Counted from the stretch's first letter, positions 1 to 12,170 are shown. The stretch: 64,000 nucleotides of DNA from Cryptomeria japonica (GCF_030272615.1 NC_081415.1:512581034-512645033); one strand, 5' to 3'. A program made the numbers and translations. The notes: generated from the sequence alone by a model not told the origin.

Positions 1-2
1 AA

Positions 3-771
3 GTAAAGTGTAATAATATCGATAATGAATATTTATTTACACCAACACTAACAATTGATATCGAGCCTGATCCTCTATTTGTAAAAGCCTAATAGCTTGA
101 GGAAGATTTTGAAACCGGTACAAATGGAGAACTTAAGACAACCGTTGGAAGGAGATCTTGAAGATTTTGATGCATAAAAATTGAAGAATATCAAACTTGA
201 AGATGATCTAATGACTGCTAAGGAATTCATTAAAGAACTTTAGGAGAAGCTGGTTATAGCACAAAATAAGAGAAAGGAACTTCATGAGAAAATGCAAAAT
301 GATGATGATGAAAAGGAAACCCTTAGAGACATTGCAAACAAGTTGAGACAAGAAAACACTAATATGAGGAATGAAATGCAAGATATGACTATGAGGTTAT
401 GTAAGGATATTGAAGATAGGAAGAATAATGAAGAAGACTTGACTAGGAGACTTAATGATGCAGGAAATAAAAATATGAGACATTGTCATGAGAATGATAT
501 GCTAAAGATAGATCTGATTCACATGCAACATTACAAGGAGGAGCTTACAAGACAAGTTTGAATTATGGAAAATGAGTTGATCACTGCAAATGAACACAAA
601 GACAAATTCAAGAAAAGTTCAGAAAGACTTGATGACATGTTGAAAAGACAGAAACCCGATGGAGATACAATTGGACTTGGATTTGAAATTGGAGAAAGTT
701 CTAGTACTGCAAATAATCAAGATCAAAACAAACCTGTAAGGCCTTCCCCAAACCAAGCTTTGATTAACTAA
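3..771 (+). pseudogene. 5' part of a copia-type gag: coiled-coil region
   Basis: The translation is rich in Lys, Glu, Asn and Gln with heptad-like spacing from about 180 to 640, so it is probably a long coiled coil. It ends in a segment around 622-705 with the pattern LDDMLKRQ then GLGFEIGESS. As I know the family, that pattern lies between the gag coiled coil and the zinc knuckles of many plant copia-type polyproteins. The frame is broken by stops at what look like former Gln codons (for example TAA TAG near 90 and TAG at 241) and changes frame near 140-180, so it is a pseudogene. The 5' end lies outside the window. The matching zinc-knuckle half appears at 5404, beyond an inserted LTR-like block. 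The homology call rests on pattern recognition only. Confidence 0.55.
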
Positions 772-3700
772 GTTGACCATGTTTGACCCTATTAATAAAT
801 GCTATATAATACAATAGAATGGACTATGTTAGACAGATAGATTTGTGAGAAAAAAAATTGAACCAAGTTATAGAGTTATTTCACCCGGTGGTGTATATTT
901 TGATGTATTATGAATTAAAATCCTAAAAGATCCACTGATTGGATAATCTTGATCTGACGTATGACAGCTATATCTGGATTTAGAACTTATAGGATTCCAT
1001 GATTTGGATAACATTGATGTAGGATTGATGCTTCATTTATATGCTTTATGATATAGAACTCTATATGATTCTAGAATAGGATAAATTGGAGATGATGTAT
1101 GTCATTTTTGGATCTGTAGGAATTCATTATGATGATAAAATTAGGATGTATGTTTTATGTGTGGACCAAAAGTATGAGAATTATGATAATTGCTTATGTG
1201 GATTTATTTGGGTATGAGTTATATTGAATTGTTCAAATGGAAATTGTATGCGAAGTGTTTGATATGTATTCTAATTCATGTGTTTAATATTATATGAGGT
1301 TATTGGAAATTACTAAGGTGTATTTGAGTGGCACAGGAAAAGATATCCATGTGACCATGGAAATATTATGGAGAACCAAACCTAGACCTATGTATGTTCA
1401 TAAAACCAAGGTTTGTCTATTTGGAGAGACAACACCCCATTTGTGTCGTATTTTATTCGTAATAGTAAATGATGCATGTGTGTTAAATGTTATTTATTTG
1501 ATTTATTTAAATCCAACAAGAGACAAGATTTCATGTGCAATTTTGTAAAAGTATTTTCTTTGTGTCACTTGACACATGTGTTGATTTATGTTGAGTTTTT
1601 AAATTTGTCTCTTGGAGGGAATTGTTTAACTATATCTTTTTCAATTAAATTTAATGTGATTCCATAATTGCCTTAGGTAGAGAATCTTTGGGGTAGTCAA
1701 CTTAGGTTTCACCCGAAAATTAACTTCCGAGGGGTTTAAAAAGGGTTAAATGGACTCCTAGGGGTAGTTTATTAGGGTTTCCTAAAGCCCATAAGGTATA
1801 CCTAAGGGTTAGGAGTAATTTTAGGCATGTTTCTACTCCCATGTGACCATTTAGACACCCTAAAAAGTGACTTTTCTAAGTTGTGTGAAAATGAAAATTA
1901 GAAGGCTTGAACTAAGTTGTTAACCTTCCTTTTTGAATGAGAGTCCCCTTTCCCATTTTACCTTACTTTCCTTCTTAGTTTTAGAAATTTGTGAGAACTC
2001 TCACTAGTGTCTTCCTAAGCAAGAATGAGAGATTTTTGGGGTAATCACCCACTCTCCATTTTTGGAGACAAAAGAATTTTGAAAAGAAAAAAGATAGATT
2101 TGGGATATAGAATTTGGCTAAGGGTAGAAATAAAAGACTTGTGGAGTTGGGCTGCTGATCCTCAACAAAACTAACATACCTTTAGGTAGTTTAAGGTTGG
2201 TTCTACCTTTCTTGTAATGTTTTCTTATTGCATGTTGTTTCGAAAGAAATGCTTGTGTAAAAGACTAGTTTTCTTGCATGTATCTCTTGGAAATTTATTT
2301 GGTGTTTGGTGCTTATGTAATGTATGTGTTTTGGGAGTAATCAAAACCTCCTACTCTTGGGAGAGAGGATGGTCTTGGGGGTGGTAGAAGTGACAACCCT
2401 CGAGTGAGAGGCTCTCGTTATGAGAGTGATCACAAGATATTTTATGTGACCCTTACTGCATGGCTTGTTTATGCATTGGGGGTCATAAGGAGGGAATTAA
2501 GGCATGAATGCCTTGGGGGGAATAAAGAATGTGGGGTTGTTATACTTGAGGTATTTTGTTTGCCATGAGGTGGCTATATGTTTTACCATACTTGCAGTCT
2601 CCTTAGGGTACTTGGTCCACTACCACCCTTGAAAAGACATCACAATGTGTGGTGTAGTGTAGCCTTGGGTTGGGAATGTGTTTGTGGTTGTTTTCCCCTT
2701 GTTACTATGTTTGCATGTGTGTAATCCTGTCTAGGGCTTGGTTCTCCTAGCTTGGGGGTTGCTGCTAGTTAGCCTAGGCTGGGAGGTGAGCATTCCATAG
2801 TCATCCCTTTGATTTATTTGCAGGTTGCTGGAAGAAAAAGAATCGGACAAGTAGGTGTGGCTGGAGTTATTTTTTGCAGAAAAACTTTTGGAAATGTATC
2901 TATTATTTTCTGCATTATTAGAAATGAGAGTTTTTTTTTGTAAAAGTGATAAGAGTGTCTCAGAGATATGATTTAAAGAGTTGTAATATTCATTTATGTT
3001 ATACTGCTGAAAAGAAATGATTATTTCAAGATTTAGTTCCTATAGTTTGAAATAAATTATTGTTGAGTATATAGTATTTTGTAAGGCAAGAGAATTATTT
3101 TATCCCTTTATGCTTATGAAATTAAATAGAGAAATAATGAAATAGTTAGCATGCATGAGGCTGGAAATAAAACAATTAGATCTGTAAATGAAAGTGCAAT
3201 ATTAGTGATCTAAATCTGTCATGTTGCTTATTGCAGAAAATAAAATCAAAATCTATTATAGTTATTTCTAAAGTTTAATTACAATAATTTCTAGACTTAA
3301 ATAGTTGTTGTCTAAAGTTATTCTGTTAATTACTCACGGAAAATATTATAGACATATCTATAGATTTATTTTAGTAAAATCTAGATTGATCTAGCTGTTG
3401 TTAAATTTATTAAATTTTGGTCATAATATATAGTTGTTGTTAGAATCATTATATATGGTCATTTGACTAATGTACAGAAAATAAAATCTATAGTTAAACA
3501 GATTAATTGAAATGAATAAAATTCTAGAGTTGTTGTTCTAAGTGATTTAAACCTGCTTTTTACTTTATTTTTATTTTTTTTGCTTTGCTAAAAGTAAATC
3601 AATATCCAAATAACCTACCTATTTTCTTTTAACAACTAGGACCTTGATAAGAGGAAATAAATAAAATGATTTATATCTGAAAAAATCATCTAATCTGTTA

Positions 3701-3778
3701 AATATGCTTTAGAATAAAAATTCCTATATATATTGCATAGAAAGCTTTTGCACTAGTTACAACATATATTTATATATA

Positions 3779-3850
3779 ACTATATATATAAAATTATGTA
3801 TATATATATATATATATTTATATATATAATTATATATAAACAAATTTTGC
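3779..3850. repeat. AT-rich (TA)n microsatellite
   Basis: Imperfect runs of alternating T and A, followed by an A18 run near 3909-3926 and a second short TA run at 3938-3957. Low-complexity sequence inside the LTR-like insertion. Confidence 0.85.
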
Positions 3851-4011
3851 ATGCCTACATTAATGTGTAAAGGAGATCATTTCTTAAAAAAATAGAAAAT
3901 ATATAACAAAAAAAAAAAAAAAAAAAACTATTTTGTTAATATATATATATATATATTTAGTTTCTTTTATATTAAATAAAAAAAAAAAAATTGTTAGGGT
4001 TCGGCCGAGCC

Positions 4012-4220
4012 ATTGTGCTAAGCACAGTGGTCAGCAGAAGGGACGAACCACTATGCTTAGCACAGTGGACGACACGGTCGGGAGCTACCCCTCCACAGTG
4101 GTTGCCGCCACTGTGGAAGTCCACAATGAGCGGTGCCCCTGGGGTCGCCGCTGCTTGCCTTCCTTGCGCCCTTCATAAAACCCTGCCTGAATGCCAAGGC
4201 CACCGCTCGTAGCCCCTGCA
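4012..4220. repeat. GC-rich island with inverted repeats inside the LTR-like insertion
   Basis: A roughly 200-bp GC-rich block in an AT-rich surround. It contains an inverted repeat built on TGCTAAGCACAGTGG (near 4017) and its approximate complement near 4050. It also contains a perfect 9-bp hairpin, CCACAGTGG then a 6-nt loop then CCACTGTGG, near 4093-4116. The two ORFs over it are frame accidents of high GC. It could be a regulatory or structured part of an LTR; function unknown. Confidence 0.5.
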
Positions 4221-4375
4221 CAAATCAAGTTGCAATAAAAATTTAAAACCCTAGCCGGTTAAGGCTAGGGTATTATGGACGATGAAGAATGAATGAAATA
4301 AAAAGGGGCTCTATGTTTCTATTAATAAAATTAGGGTTTTCATGGTTGTTTTATATAATGGGAAATAGATTTAAA

Positions 4376-4378
4376 GTG

Positions 4379-4415
<37 letters not shown>

Positions 4416-4429
4416 GTATATATATATAC

Positions 4430-4480
<51 letters not shown>

Positions 4481-4498
4481 CATATATATATAGATATA
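4376..4498. repeat. (TA)n microsatellite interrupted by C and G
   Basis: About 120 bp of TA repeats with regular TATACATATA or TATGTATA interruptions. It produces spurious Tyr/Ile-rich ORFs on both strands. Confidence 0.9.
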
Positions 4499-5232
4499 GA
4501 GTGAGTTAAAATGATATGAGTGAAATGGGTATATTCTACCAATATTTGTTTAAGGAAAAATATATATAATTTAATTATATATATTAAAGAATTATTACAA
4601 CTTATTATATATTAATATTTATTTTGCTTTAGACATTTAATAATAATTTTGTTTAAGGACAAATGGTAGATCTTATATTTTATTAGGGGTTTATTGTTAA
4701 ACATAAGGGTATGAAACAAAAGGATGTTTTCTAGATCTTATTACTACTTGGAAATTTATACTAAATATAGGTTTGTGAGATTAAACCTCATAGGATGAAT
4801 ATCATTATGAATTTAATCAAACCCTTTAGTCGGATAAAATTAATCACATTTTAATTAATGACAGACATTTGTAATCTAAGAGCTAGGACTAAATTTAATT
4901 AGTTCCTTAAAGCAATAAATGATTATTGGAGACAAATCTTACCTCGTTAATTAGTTTAGAGTGTTGATTTGAATTAAGTTAGTGGTTAAAGTTGAGGAAA
5001 TAATAAAATAATTTTGTTAGTGTCCCACTTTTAAATTAAAATAATTAAGAAAGGATGTATTAACAGGATGATGGGGACTTGATATTTATTAAATAATTGA
5101 TATCAAACCACGTAAGTTATTAATGTCTAATTAGAAGAAATGGATCAAATTAAGTACTAATAAGTGCAACTGAAATGAAAGGGACTTTTGAGTGAAATTA
5201 TAATTACCCTTATAACATTTGTTCGTTCCTCT

Positions 5233-5240
5233 TATAAATA
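5233..5240 (+). promoter_or_regulatory. TATA-like box of the LTR-like insertion
   Basis: TATAAATA in the context CTCTTATAAATAAGAG, about 170 bp before the LTR-type end at 5403. This is the spacing expected for the U3/R promoter of a plant LTR. Inferred from position and sequence only. Confidence 0.35.
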
Positions 5241-5403
5241 AGAGTTATCAGGATAGTATTTAATATCATTTAAGAATTCATTGGTACAGCTTGTTAAGTT
5301 GTTACAACTATTTAAGCAAAGGTTGCATGTAATTTAGCGTTTTAAAAAATAAAAATAAAATAAAAAATTGTTGTCTGTGTTTGCCCAAAGTCTGGGCATG
5401 ACA

Positions 5404-5910
5404 AAACTGGTAAGACAACCTAATGCTTATAAATTTAATGGGAAATGTTTCAATTGCAACAAATATGGTCATAGAGAAAATCAGTGTAGATTTAGAAATA
5501 ATCAAAATACAAACTCACCCACCGGTCAATGTTCCAAATACAACAAAGTTGGTTGTAATTCAGAAAATTTCAGAATGAATGTGAAATGTTATGTTTATGG
5601 TAGATTTGGGCATTTATCTAATTAATGCAGAACACAAACTGGTCAAGGATATGGAAAGGCTATTTAGAGGAATAATGTAAGTTTTTATGCATGTAACAAG
5701 ATTGGGCATATTGCAAAATTTTGTAGAAGCAAGACTATATCGGTGAACAATAAAGGATCTAGTGTGAAGGGAAAAGAAAAGGTAAATGAAATAAAGAAAG
5801 AATTTTAAAGACAATGGATTAAGAAGGTAGATCAAAAAGTTGATGAATCTATCTTTGCACCAGTAGAACAGAGTAACCCTCCACTGGTAGGAGATTCTTC
5901 ATCTAACTAA
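5404..5910 (+). pseudogene. 3' part of a copia-type gag: multiple zinc knuckles
   Basis: The translation shows a CCHC knuckle CFNCNKYGHRENQC (5447-5488), then three decayed knuckles near 5530-5575, 5587-5630 and 5688-5735. The last reads YACNKIGHIAKFC. A Lys-rich tail follows (SSVKGKEKVNEIKKEF). Several knuckle residues are lost to C-to-T type changes, for example a TAA or TAG stop where Gln is expected. Four consecutive knuckles are more than the usual single one of copia gag. Together with the coiled coil at 3-771 this forms one gag, interrupted by the insertion at 772-5403. No protease, integrase or RT follows. Confidence 0.6.
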
Positions 5911-6210
5911 GGAATAATCCTTAGGGGGTATTGCAACAAATTGAAAATCATGTATTTTACCCTCTGTTGATGGTGAGAAGATACATTTCTTCTTTACCAG
6001 CAAATGTGTTAATTTTTCACTTAACCGGTGAGCATTTAATCTAGTTTTAAAGAACCCTTTTGGCTATAAAGCACTGTAAAACCCTCATTTTGACTCACCA
6101 AGCATTCAAACAATCAGAGAGAATGAAACCAAGCAAGGGCATTATAAGGTGAAGCTGCGAAGTGATTTTTTAGGCATTCAGAGAACTTCAGTTAAGAGGT
6201 ATTTATCAAA

Positions 6211-9200
6211 ATGGCAACTTCATCTTCTGTTCCTGAGTTTATTGAAAAACCCATCATTGTTGAAAACATCAAACACCCTAGACCCGTGTTTAAGATTATC
6301 CCTGAGATTGCAAAGCAGGTTGATTCTGTCGGAGCTTTTTCAAAAATTTCAAAGGGTGTAGCATTTGTTGAAGACCCTAAATATACATACATTGTAACAT
6401 AGAAAACCTAGGGACTGAGGATTTGAAGAAAATATTTAATGAGGTTATTACTGATGAACAACGTATGATTAAACCTGAACATAAGATTGTGGAAGAATTA
6501 GGTTTTATAGAAATATTGAACATTCCCGAATTTACAAAGGAAGTTGTAAGACTTGTATTAAGCAGAGGCATGGAGAGTTCATGTGGTTAGAGTCAGTTTG
6601 CAAAATAACCAAGGAAAAAATTGAGGCAATCATTAGTTTACCCTCAACTAGTAGTAGACCTGATAAAACAAAGAAAATACCTAATAAAAGTGTGACAAGT
6701 TTAACTAGAGCCACATCTGATAGCAGGTCACTTAGAGTCAATGATGTTTAGGATATAAATTTGAGATATGTTAGTATGATACTTGGATATAAAGCCACAC
6801 ATGCCAATAGACTGAATTCGGTTTCTAGCCTTTGTATTCACAGTGCATATGAGATGGTGAAAAATAATGCTAAGATAGATGTTTTTGAATGCCTTAAAGA
6901 TGAACTAATTGACAATTTGAAGAATATTAAGGGCGATAAGAAAGGTACATTCCATTTTGGGAACCTACTAGTATGCTTAATGCTATACTTTACCAAAGAG
7001 ATACCCAACATAGTTCACAAATATTTTGGTTATGACATCCTGGTAGGAAAATAGACATGGGAAGCTTTCACTGGTATGGGAATTGATTGTGATAAGATCA
7101 TAATAGATTACTTTAAATCATTTCAAACTAAGATGAGAGTAAGAGAGAGATTACCACAAAGCATAGTTGATAAATCTGACAACCAAATCTGTTTTGTTAT
7201 TAAAAGAGATGAGCCTTGGAAGGAAGTAGTAAGCCCTATAACTATTTGGGTTACTGAGATGGGTTATGAGGTAGACCTACGTGTTCTAGAAATATATGCA
7301 AAATCCCTACTTGATGCACCCAGGGAGCCATCTGAAGGAATATTTGGTAATGCAAAAACTATTGCAAGTAATGTATCTATGAAGAAATAAAGGAAGAAAA
7401 GAGACAACTTTATCAGAGATGCCTCTAAGAAGGCTAGTAAAATTAAGGAAAATGTCATTAATATTAGTGGTATATCAACTAGTGAGCTTAAAGGACTGCA
7501 TTCGGAAGCACATGTTTCACCAGTTGTGACATCTTCTAATACTGATAGTGGCAAGACTGCTGAGTTTAAAAGAGTTGAAAGGAGAAAGAGAAAACCCTCA
7601 CTGGTACCCTCTCCTTCTCCTAAGAAATCTAGGACACTAAGGAAAAAGTAGTAGGCAGTTAGGGAACCGTAGAAGAAACTTACACCAAAGAAGAAATAGA
7701 CACCGGTTACCCCTACACTGGATGATTTATTGAATGAGATTACACAGGAAGGTAATCTAGTAAATGTAAATAAATGGTATAATTATTTTAAGGATTCTGA
7801 CAAACAAACTATTGAAGAAAGCATTATTCTACATTTGGATATCTACAAGAAAGTTTTGATAGAAGTAATTGATGATTTACCTAATGATTTATACATGAGA
7901 CTATAAGCTAAAAGGCTATCTGCGATGAAACTGGATAAGAAGTTGAAAGCTGAAGCACTTTTGGTTGTACATCCGGTAAACTCTAAGGAAGAGATAGATG
8001 AACTTATATCTGAAGAAAATTGGTCAGTATTTGTCAGTGGGCACTGAAAAGTAAGCCTAATGGCTGGAAGGGTTAAGGAAATTGCAGATGAGACTGCATA
8101 TAAATGGGACATATTTTTTGTTGAGAAGGAAAAACAAGAGGAAAGAAACAGACTGAAAGTGGAAAAGACATTCTAGGTATATCAGAAAGATAAGGGAAAA
8201 GGTAAAGTAGGTGGTGTACTTGCTATAAAAGTAACAAATAAGATCTATCCACCAGCTTAGGACACCCCTCCATTAACTTCAACATCACCAGTACATACAA
8301 CTAATCCACCAAATATGGCTACTGAAGGTATAACTCATTATGATACTAACCCGAAGTCAGAAATACTTTTTACCATGAATGTGGATACACAGGATATAAA
8401 CATTGTTTTGGACAAAGGGACTCTAGAGGTTAAGGCAGATGATGTCAAAGATAATAAGATCTCTAAGAAACCGACACACACTGTTGACTCTCAGGAAACT
8501 AGGATACCAACACAAGCTGAGCAACCAGAGACTGAGAAAATAATAGAGGGTAAGACAACTAACACATGGCAACCGAAATCAAAGAAACCAATAGTTGTAT
8601 AGACAGAGAAACAATATAAGGCAGAGGTTCATGGTGAGTATGGATAACCAGCAGTTGTAGAGGTGCTTAATCAAACTGAGAAACCATCAAAGGTAGAGGT
8701 ACATACATAGACAAATCCACCCCAAGAAAATGTAAGTGGAAGCATTTGATGGAAATAAAGAGGATATAGTGAAGGTAATTGGACAAACATCTGTTGAGAA
8801 GAAACTCATAGCAGAACCGATCACATCTACAGGTGAATTTAGACCTACTAGCATAACAAAGGTTCTGTTGGATTCCATCAAGAGGATAACAAATTGCAAT
8901 GCTTTAGCATTTAAGGCAATTGATAACACATTGCCTATCCTGAAGATGATTGCACCTAATTGTTAGATAGAGCACTTTAATGATTCTTTAGGTAAATTGG
9001 ACACATTGTCCAAATTCATTGTTGATAATGTCATAACTCTGGAAAAGGTGAATGAGGATACCATTAAGGAGAGAGTTGACAAAGAGAAAAATACATTATT
9101 TGATAATGCTATAAAGAATTGTACCAATAACTTGGACACACTTTTACTGGTACTTAACTCTACAATTTTGGAGTATAAGGATTTATATATAGAAGCATGT

Positions 9201-9560
9201 AAACCTCACTGTTTGACAAAAGACATTGATGAGGAGATTAAAATGACAAAAAAGTAGATTCAGGACATTACGGATAATATGATAGGCTCTTCGGGACTTA
9301 TCTCAATTTTTGAGCAGGAAATGATAGTTTTTGAGGAGAAGTTGCAGAAACTTGAGATAGAAAAGGCAAGGATAAGGTCCAAAGCCCCGAAACTAAAGAA
9401 TAAACTTGGTCTGAGGTTGGATAGTATGATTACTCAGAGAGCTAAACTAACTAAGGCAACAACTCCTGGAGAATGTTCACCAGAGCAACAAATGCACTAT
9501 CTCACTGATATGATACAGCAGACTAAGGCAACTCTAATTGACATCAACAAGTTTATGTAG
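6211..9560 (+). pseudogene. Large accessory ORF of the pol-less copia-type element
   Basis: A run of about 1,100 codons with few frame changes, starting at ATG 6211 (MATSSSVPEF). It occupies the place where pol would be. The N-terminal part (to about 7390) includes a stretch with an ISLP motif near 6636 and a Leu-rich helical part near 6890-7010. I tentatively liken it to the putative plant transposon protein type of domain. The middle is Lys/Ser/Pro-rich and probably disordered, with a basic cluster near 7575-7650. The C-terminal part (8736-9560) is helical and likely coiled coil. Most in-frame stops are TAG where Gln is expected (6748, 7646-7651, 7669, 8174, 8260, 9255). It is followed by the element's purine tract. 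I do not recognise a known enzyme. Confidence 0.5.
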
Positions 9561-9667
9561 AGTTTGAATCTAGTTTTGGCAGACATTTTTTGGATAGTAA
9601 CCAACTGGTTACATATCTCGAGGTAGTATTTTTTTACTTCTTGATTATTTACGACATCCTTTCTCAT

Positions 9668-9687
9668 TGATGTCAAAGGGGGAGTAG
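9668..9687 (+). other. Polypurine tract-like motif after the accessory ORF
   Basis: ATGTCAAAGGGGGAGTAG is the motif that typically follows the last ORF of plant copia elements. A second purine stretch (CAAACAAGGAGAT, 9803-9815) sits directly before the LTR start. The same two-tract arrangement appears in the minus-strand copia element near 57066 and 56908, which supports the reading. Confidence 0.6.
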
Positions 9688-9815
9688 TGGAGAGAGAAAT
9701 GCATGTACAGAGGAGATCACTTGCTCAAGGGGAGCACATCTTTTTAGATTTTAGTTTTGGGATAACAATTTTGATTTTTCTCATGTTTTTTTCCTTCAAT
9801 GCCAAACAAGGAGAT

Positions 9816-10556
9816 TCTTGGCATTCTACACTCATATGAGAATAGTTGATGTTGTTATTGATGGCAACCAACCGGCAATAGGTTTCTACACATGCACCGA
9901 CATCACATATATCATACACCGACATCTAGTTTACACTAGAAATGAAGTATACCGCCACTCAAGCTGACATGGGATGAACTTTTGTTTATTGTAATATATT
10001 TATTTTTTGTAAGCCAACTTGGCATATTATAAAAGACTCATATATGTATGAGATCTTATAGATCATTTTGACATGATATGTATGGTAGAAGATAATTATT
10101 TAGTGGCAGTGAAGGTTTTTGGCTAAGGTATCTATCTGAGCTTAAACTGGTACTGAACCTATCATTAGAGATGTTGTTTTGAGCAGTACATTGTATTGGA
10201 TTTAATTACCCATTTTTTTAGTATGTGAGACTCTTCTTTGAGCAGTGAGCTCTAGGTTCTTGGCCTCCCTGCATGTGCAGGCCCCTATTGTAAGTAGTAT
10301 TTATTCATTGGCATGTGAGTAAATATTGTGGGTCACAAATTGCACTGAGGTTTTTCCCATGCCGGGTTTCCTTGTTAAAATGTCTTGGTGTGTTTCTATG
10401 TTGTCTCTATTATTTGTGTTTACTGCATTGATTCTCATTTATCGATGCACTGTTTGGGGTTGCAAAGTTATAAATAATTTTAAATATTCAACTAACCAGT
10501 TAGACATTGATTCACCCCCCCTCTTAGTGTCTTTAGGACAATCACTGAATCTAACA
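9816..10556 (+). repeat. 3' LTR of the plus-strand copia-type element
   Basis: The LTR starts TCTTGGCATT (mutated from TGTTGG) directly after a purine tract and ends in CTAACA at 10556. A TATA-like motif (TATTATAAAA, 10025-10034) lies in the middle. The segment 10235-10556 is related, in the same sense, to the minus-strand copies at 50957-52015 and 61583-62150. Shared landmarks are AGCAGTGAGCTCTAGG, the GGTTT.CC segment, and the terminal TGATTCACCCCCCCTC...CTAACA. The copy is clearly diverged. The 5' LTR would lie left of the window. Confidence 0.7.
10025..10034 (+). promoter_or_regulatory. TATA-like box of the copia LTR
   Basis: TATTATAAAA near the centre of the LTR, as expected for the U3/R boundary. 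Positional inference. Confidence 0.35.
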
Positions 10557-10661
10557 TTCTTTAATTATTTAATTAAGCTAATTATTCTTCTGAACTAAAC
10601 CAATCATCACCTTCACATTGTTAATTATTCAATTTATATCTTTTCCATTAATTCATCATTT
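10557..10661 (+). repeat. First visible piece of an old split LTR
   Basis: About 105 bp of AT-rich sequence between the copia LTR end and the LINE target duplication. Joined across the LINE (18347 onwards) and the Tat element (35817 onwards), it belongs to the same pre-insertion sequence. No coding content. Confidence 0.35.
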
Positions 10662-10678
10662 AACTTTATCTCAAATAT
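10662..10678. repeat. LINE target-site duplication, 3' side
   Basis: AACTTTATCTCAAATAT, identical over 17 bp to 18330-18346 at the other end of the LINE. It directly abuts the LINE's poly(A), which is seen as T's on the plus strand. Perfect identity is direct evidence for target-primed insertion. Confidence 0.9.
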
Positions 10679-10734
10679 ATTTTTTTCAATAAGTAAATAG
10701 CTGCAGAGGGGCGACACCCTTGTATTAATCAAAA

Positions 10735-12170
10735 TAGGGAAATACAAGGTCTGGTTCAGTGAGAGTGGTAGGGGGAAAGAACTAGGAAAAAAACCCCTTA
10801 TAATAGCTCTATTCTTATACAAAGAAACTAGCAATGGAGGATGGACAAGTACAAAATTCCAATCGACAACCGCTAGAAGTACTAGAGGTCTTTACACAAG
10901 GAAACCATAACTAGGAAGCAGAGAAACTAGAGAGAGGTGATAACCAGAATTGGTGGGAATCTTCAGAGTCATCATCCACCAGAACATGAGCCGCATCTAG
11001 GACAATGGGACATTCAGGGCCATAATGCAAGTGAGCTATCGATTCTGCTTTCTCCTTAGGGAGTCGATAATCGTTTGGATACCATTCTTCACCTAGCCCA
11101 GAACCCCAGTGATTTCCATCTACCAAATCACCATCTCTAGGATCCTGAGGTCATTAGTCACCGCTATATCTTCACCACAGAGAAATATAGCCCTCCAATT
11201 CAGCGTGAAACCATCTTGAATACTAGCCGCTTTCAGAAGGAACTCAATGTTCCTGGAGATGACCGACCAAGTTGCTTGGAAGGATACAAAATCTAGAGAA
11301 TTAACAATCACAAGCTTCTTTACCTCTTCTCCATTGCTAAATGACATATAGTAATTTTGTGGTAATGGAATTTTGAGATTGGCATCAATATTATCCAATA
11401 CAACATCTATTGCCCCCAACAAGCAGTGCTTGAACATCATCTGAGTTAGCAGTTTAGCTTGTTGCTTGCTAGTCCCCATGTAGATTGATATTGCAAGAAA
11501 AAAGGATGGAATATCAGCATTGGCTCTATACTTGTGGCAAGCCATAAGAAACTCCTTTCCTAGAATCCTCTTTAAGCTATGAAGAATGAGAGGATGTCAA
11601 GAGAAAAGGACCTCTTGCAGACGCCTATTCATGATCTCGCCTATGAAGGCCATCTATCGACAAGTAGCTTCAAGGAGGATTGGGGTCTCCATATCAAGTT
11701 TCCAAGAGAGGAAAGAAAATTGTGGTGGCAAGAAGGGGGAAACCATTCTTAAAAAATCAAGGAAATGAACTAGAGAATATGACACCCTGTATCTCCATTA
11801 AATGCCCACACGCGTAAGCTACCGGTAACCGGATAGCCATCTGCTCCAAATCCACAACTTATTGTCGAACGACTTTGAGCATCAAGTATTCGTAACTAAA
11901 TCATGACAGGATACAGTCATTACTGGATACTCAAGTACACTTGAGTTTAATAGCTACAAGCCAAAAGCTGACAGTTCTCAATAGTGTCGACAATGTGTCA
12001 CATCACAATGATAGGAAGAGACATTAACCAATTAACACAGCAGCCAGTTGATCCTGCTGCCAAAGACAAGACACCAGTTTGCAGAGCACCAATTTTCTCC
12101 ACAACCGAAAGCAACAAAAAGAAACAAAGAGCACTCAGTTTATCAAGAGACCAACCGACACGCGCCATTT
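10735..12170 (-). pseudogene. Downstream ORF region of the LINE, after RNase H
   Basis: After the RNase H frame ends near 12171 about 1.4 kb remains before the poly(A). It contains a readable minus-strand stretch of 141 codons (11545-11120) that extends upstream through two stops to about 11700. A further 71 codons in another frame (11126-10911) end in an acidic, Trp-containing tail. I recognise no domain. No clear similarity to the downstream ORFs of the two other LINEs (47703-49319 and 52329-49810) was visible. The position after RNase H is the same in all three, so this group of LINEs may carry a third ORF. Confidence 0.4.

Larger units (their letters stand above)
772..5403 (+). mobile_element. 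LTR-like insertion that splits the copia-type gag
   Basis: About 4.6 kb with no convincing coding sequence separates the two gag halves. The right edge looks like the end of a plus-strand LTR, finishing in GGGCATGACA at 5403, with a TATA-like box (TATAAATA, 5233-5240) about 170 bp upstream. The GGGC...TGACA ending resembles the ends of Del/Tekay-type gypsy LTRs, whose two termini are mutually inverted. I could not fix the left edge or a target duplication. A tRNA primer site does not follow 5403, which fits a solo LTR or a 3' LTR. The block holds AT microsatellites, an A18 run near 3909-3926 and a GC-rich island near 4000-4220. Confidence 0.4.

Noticed and set aside
4289-4542. Tyr/Ile-rich ORFs on both strands
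   Set aside because: They are translations of a (TA)n microsatellite.
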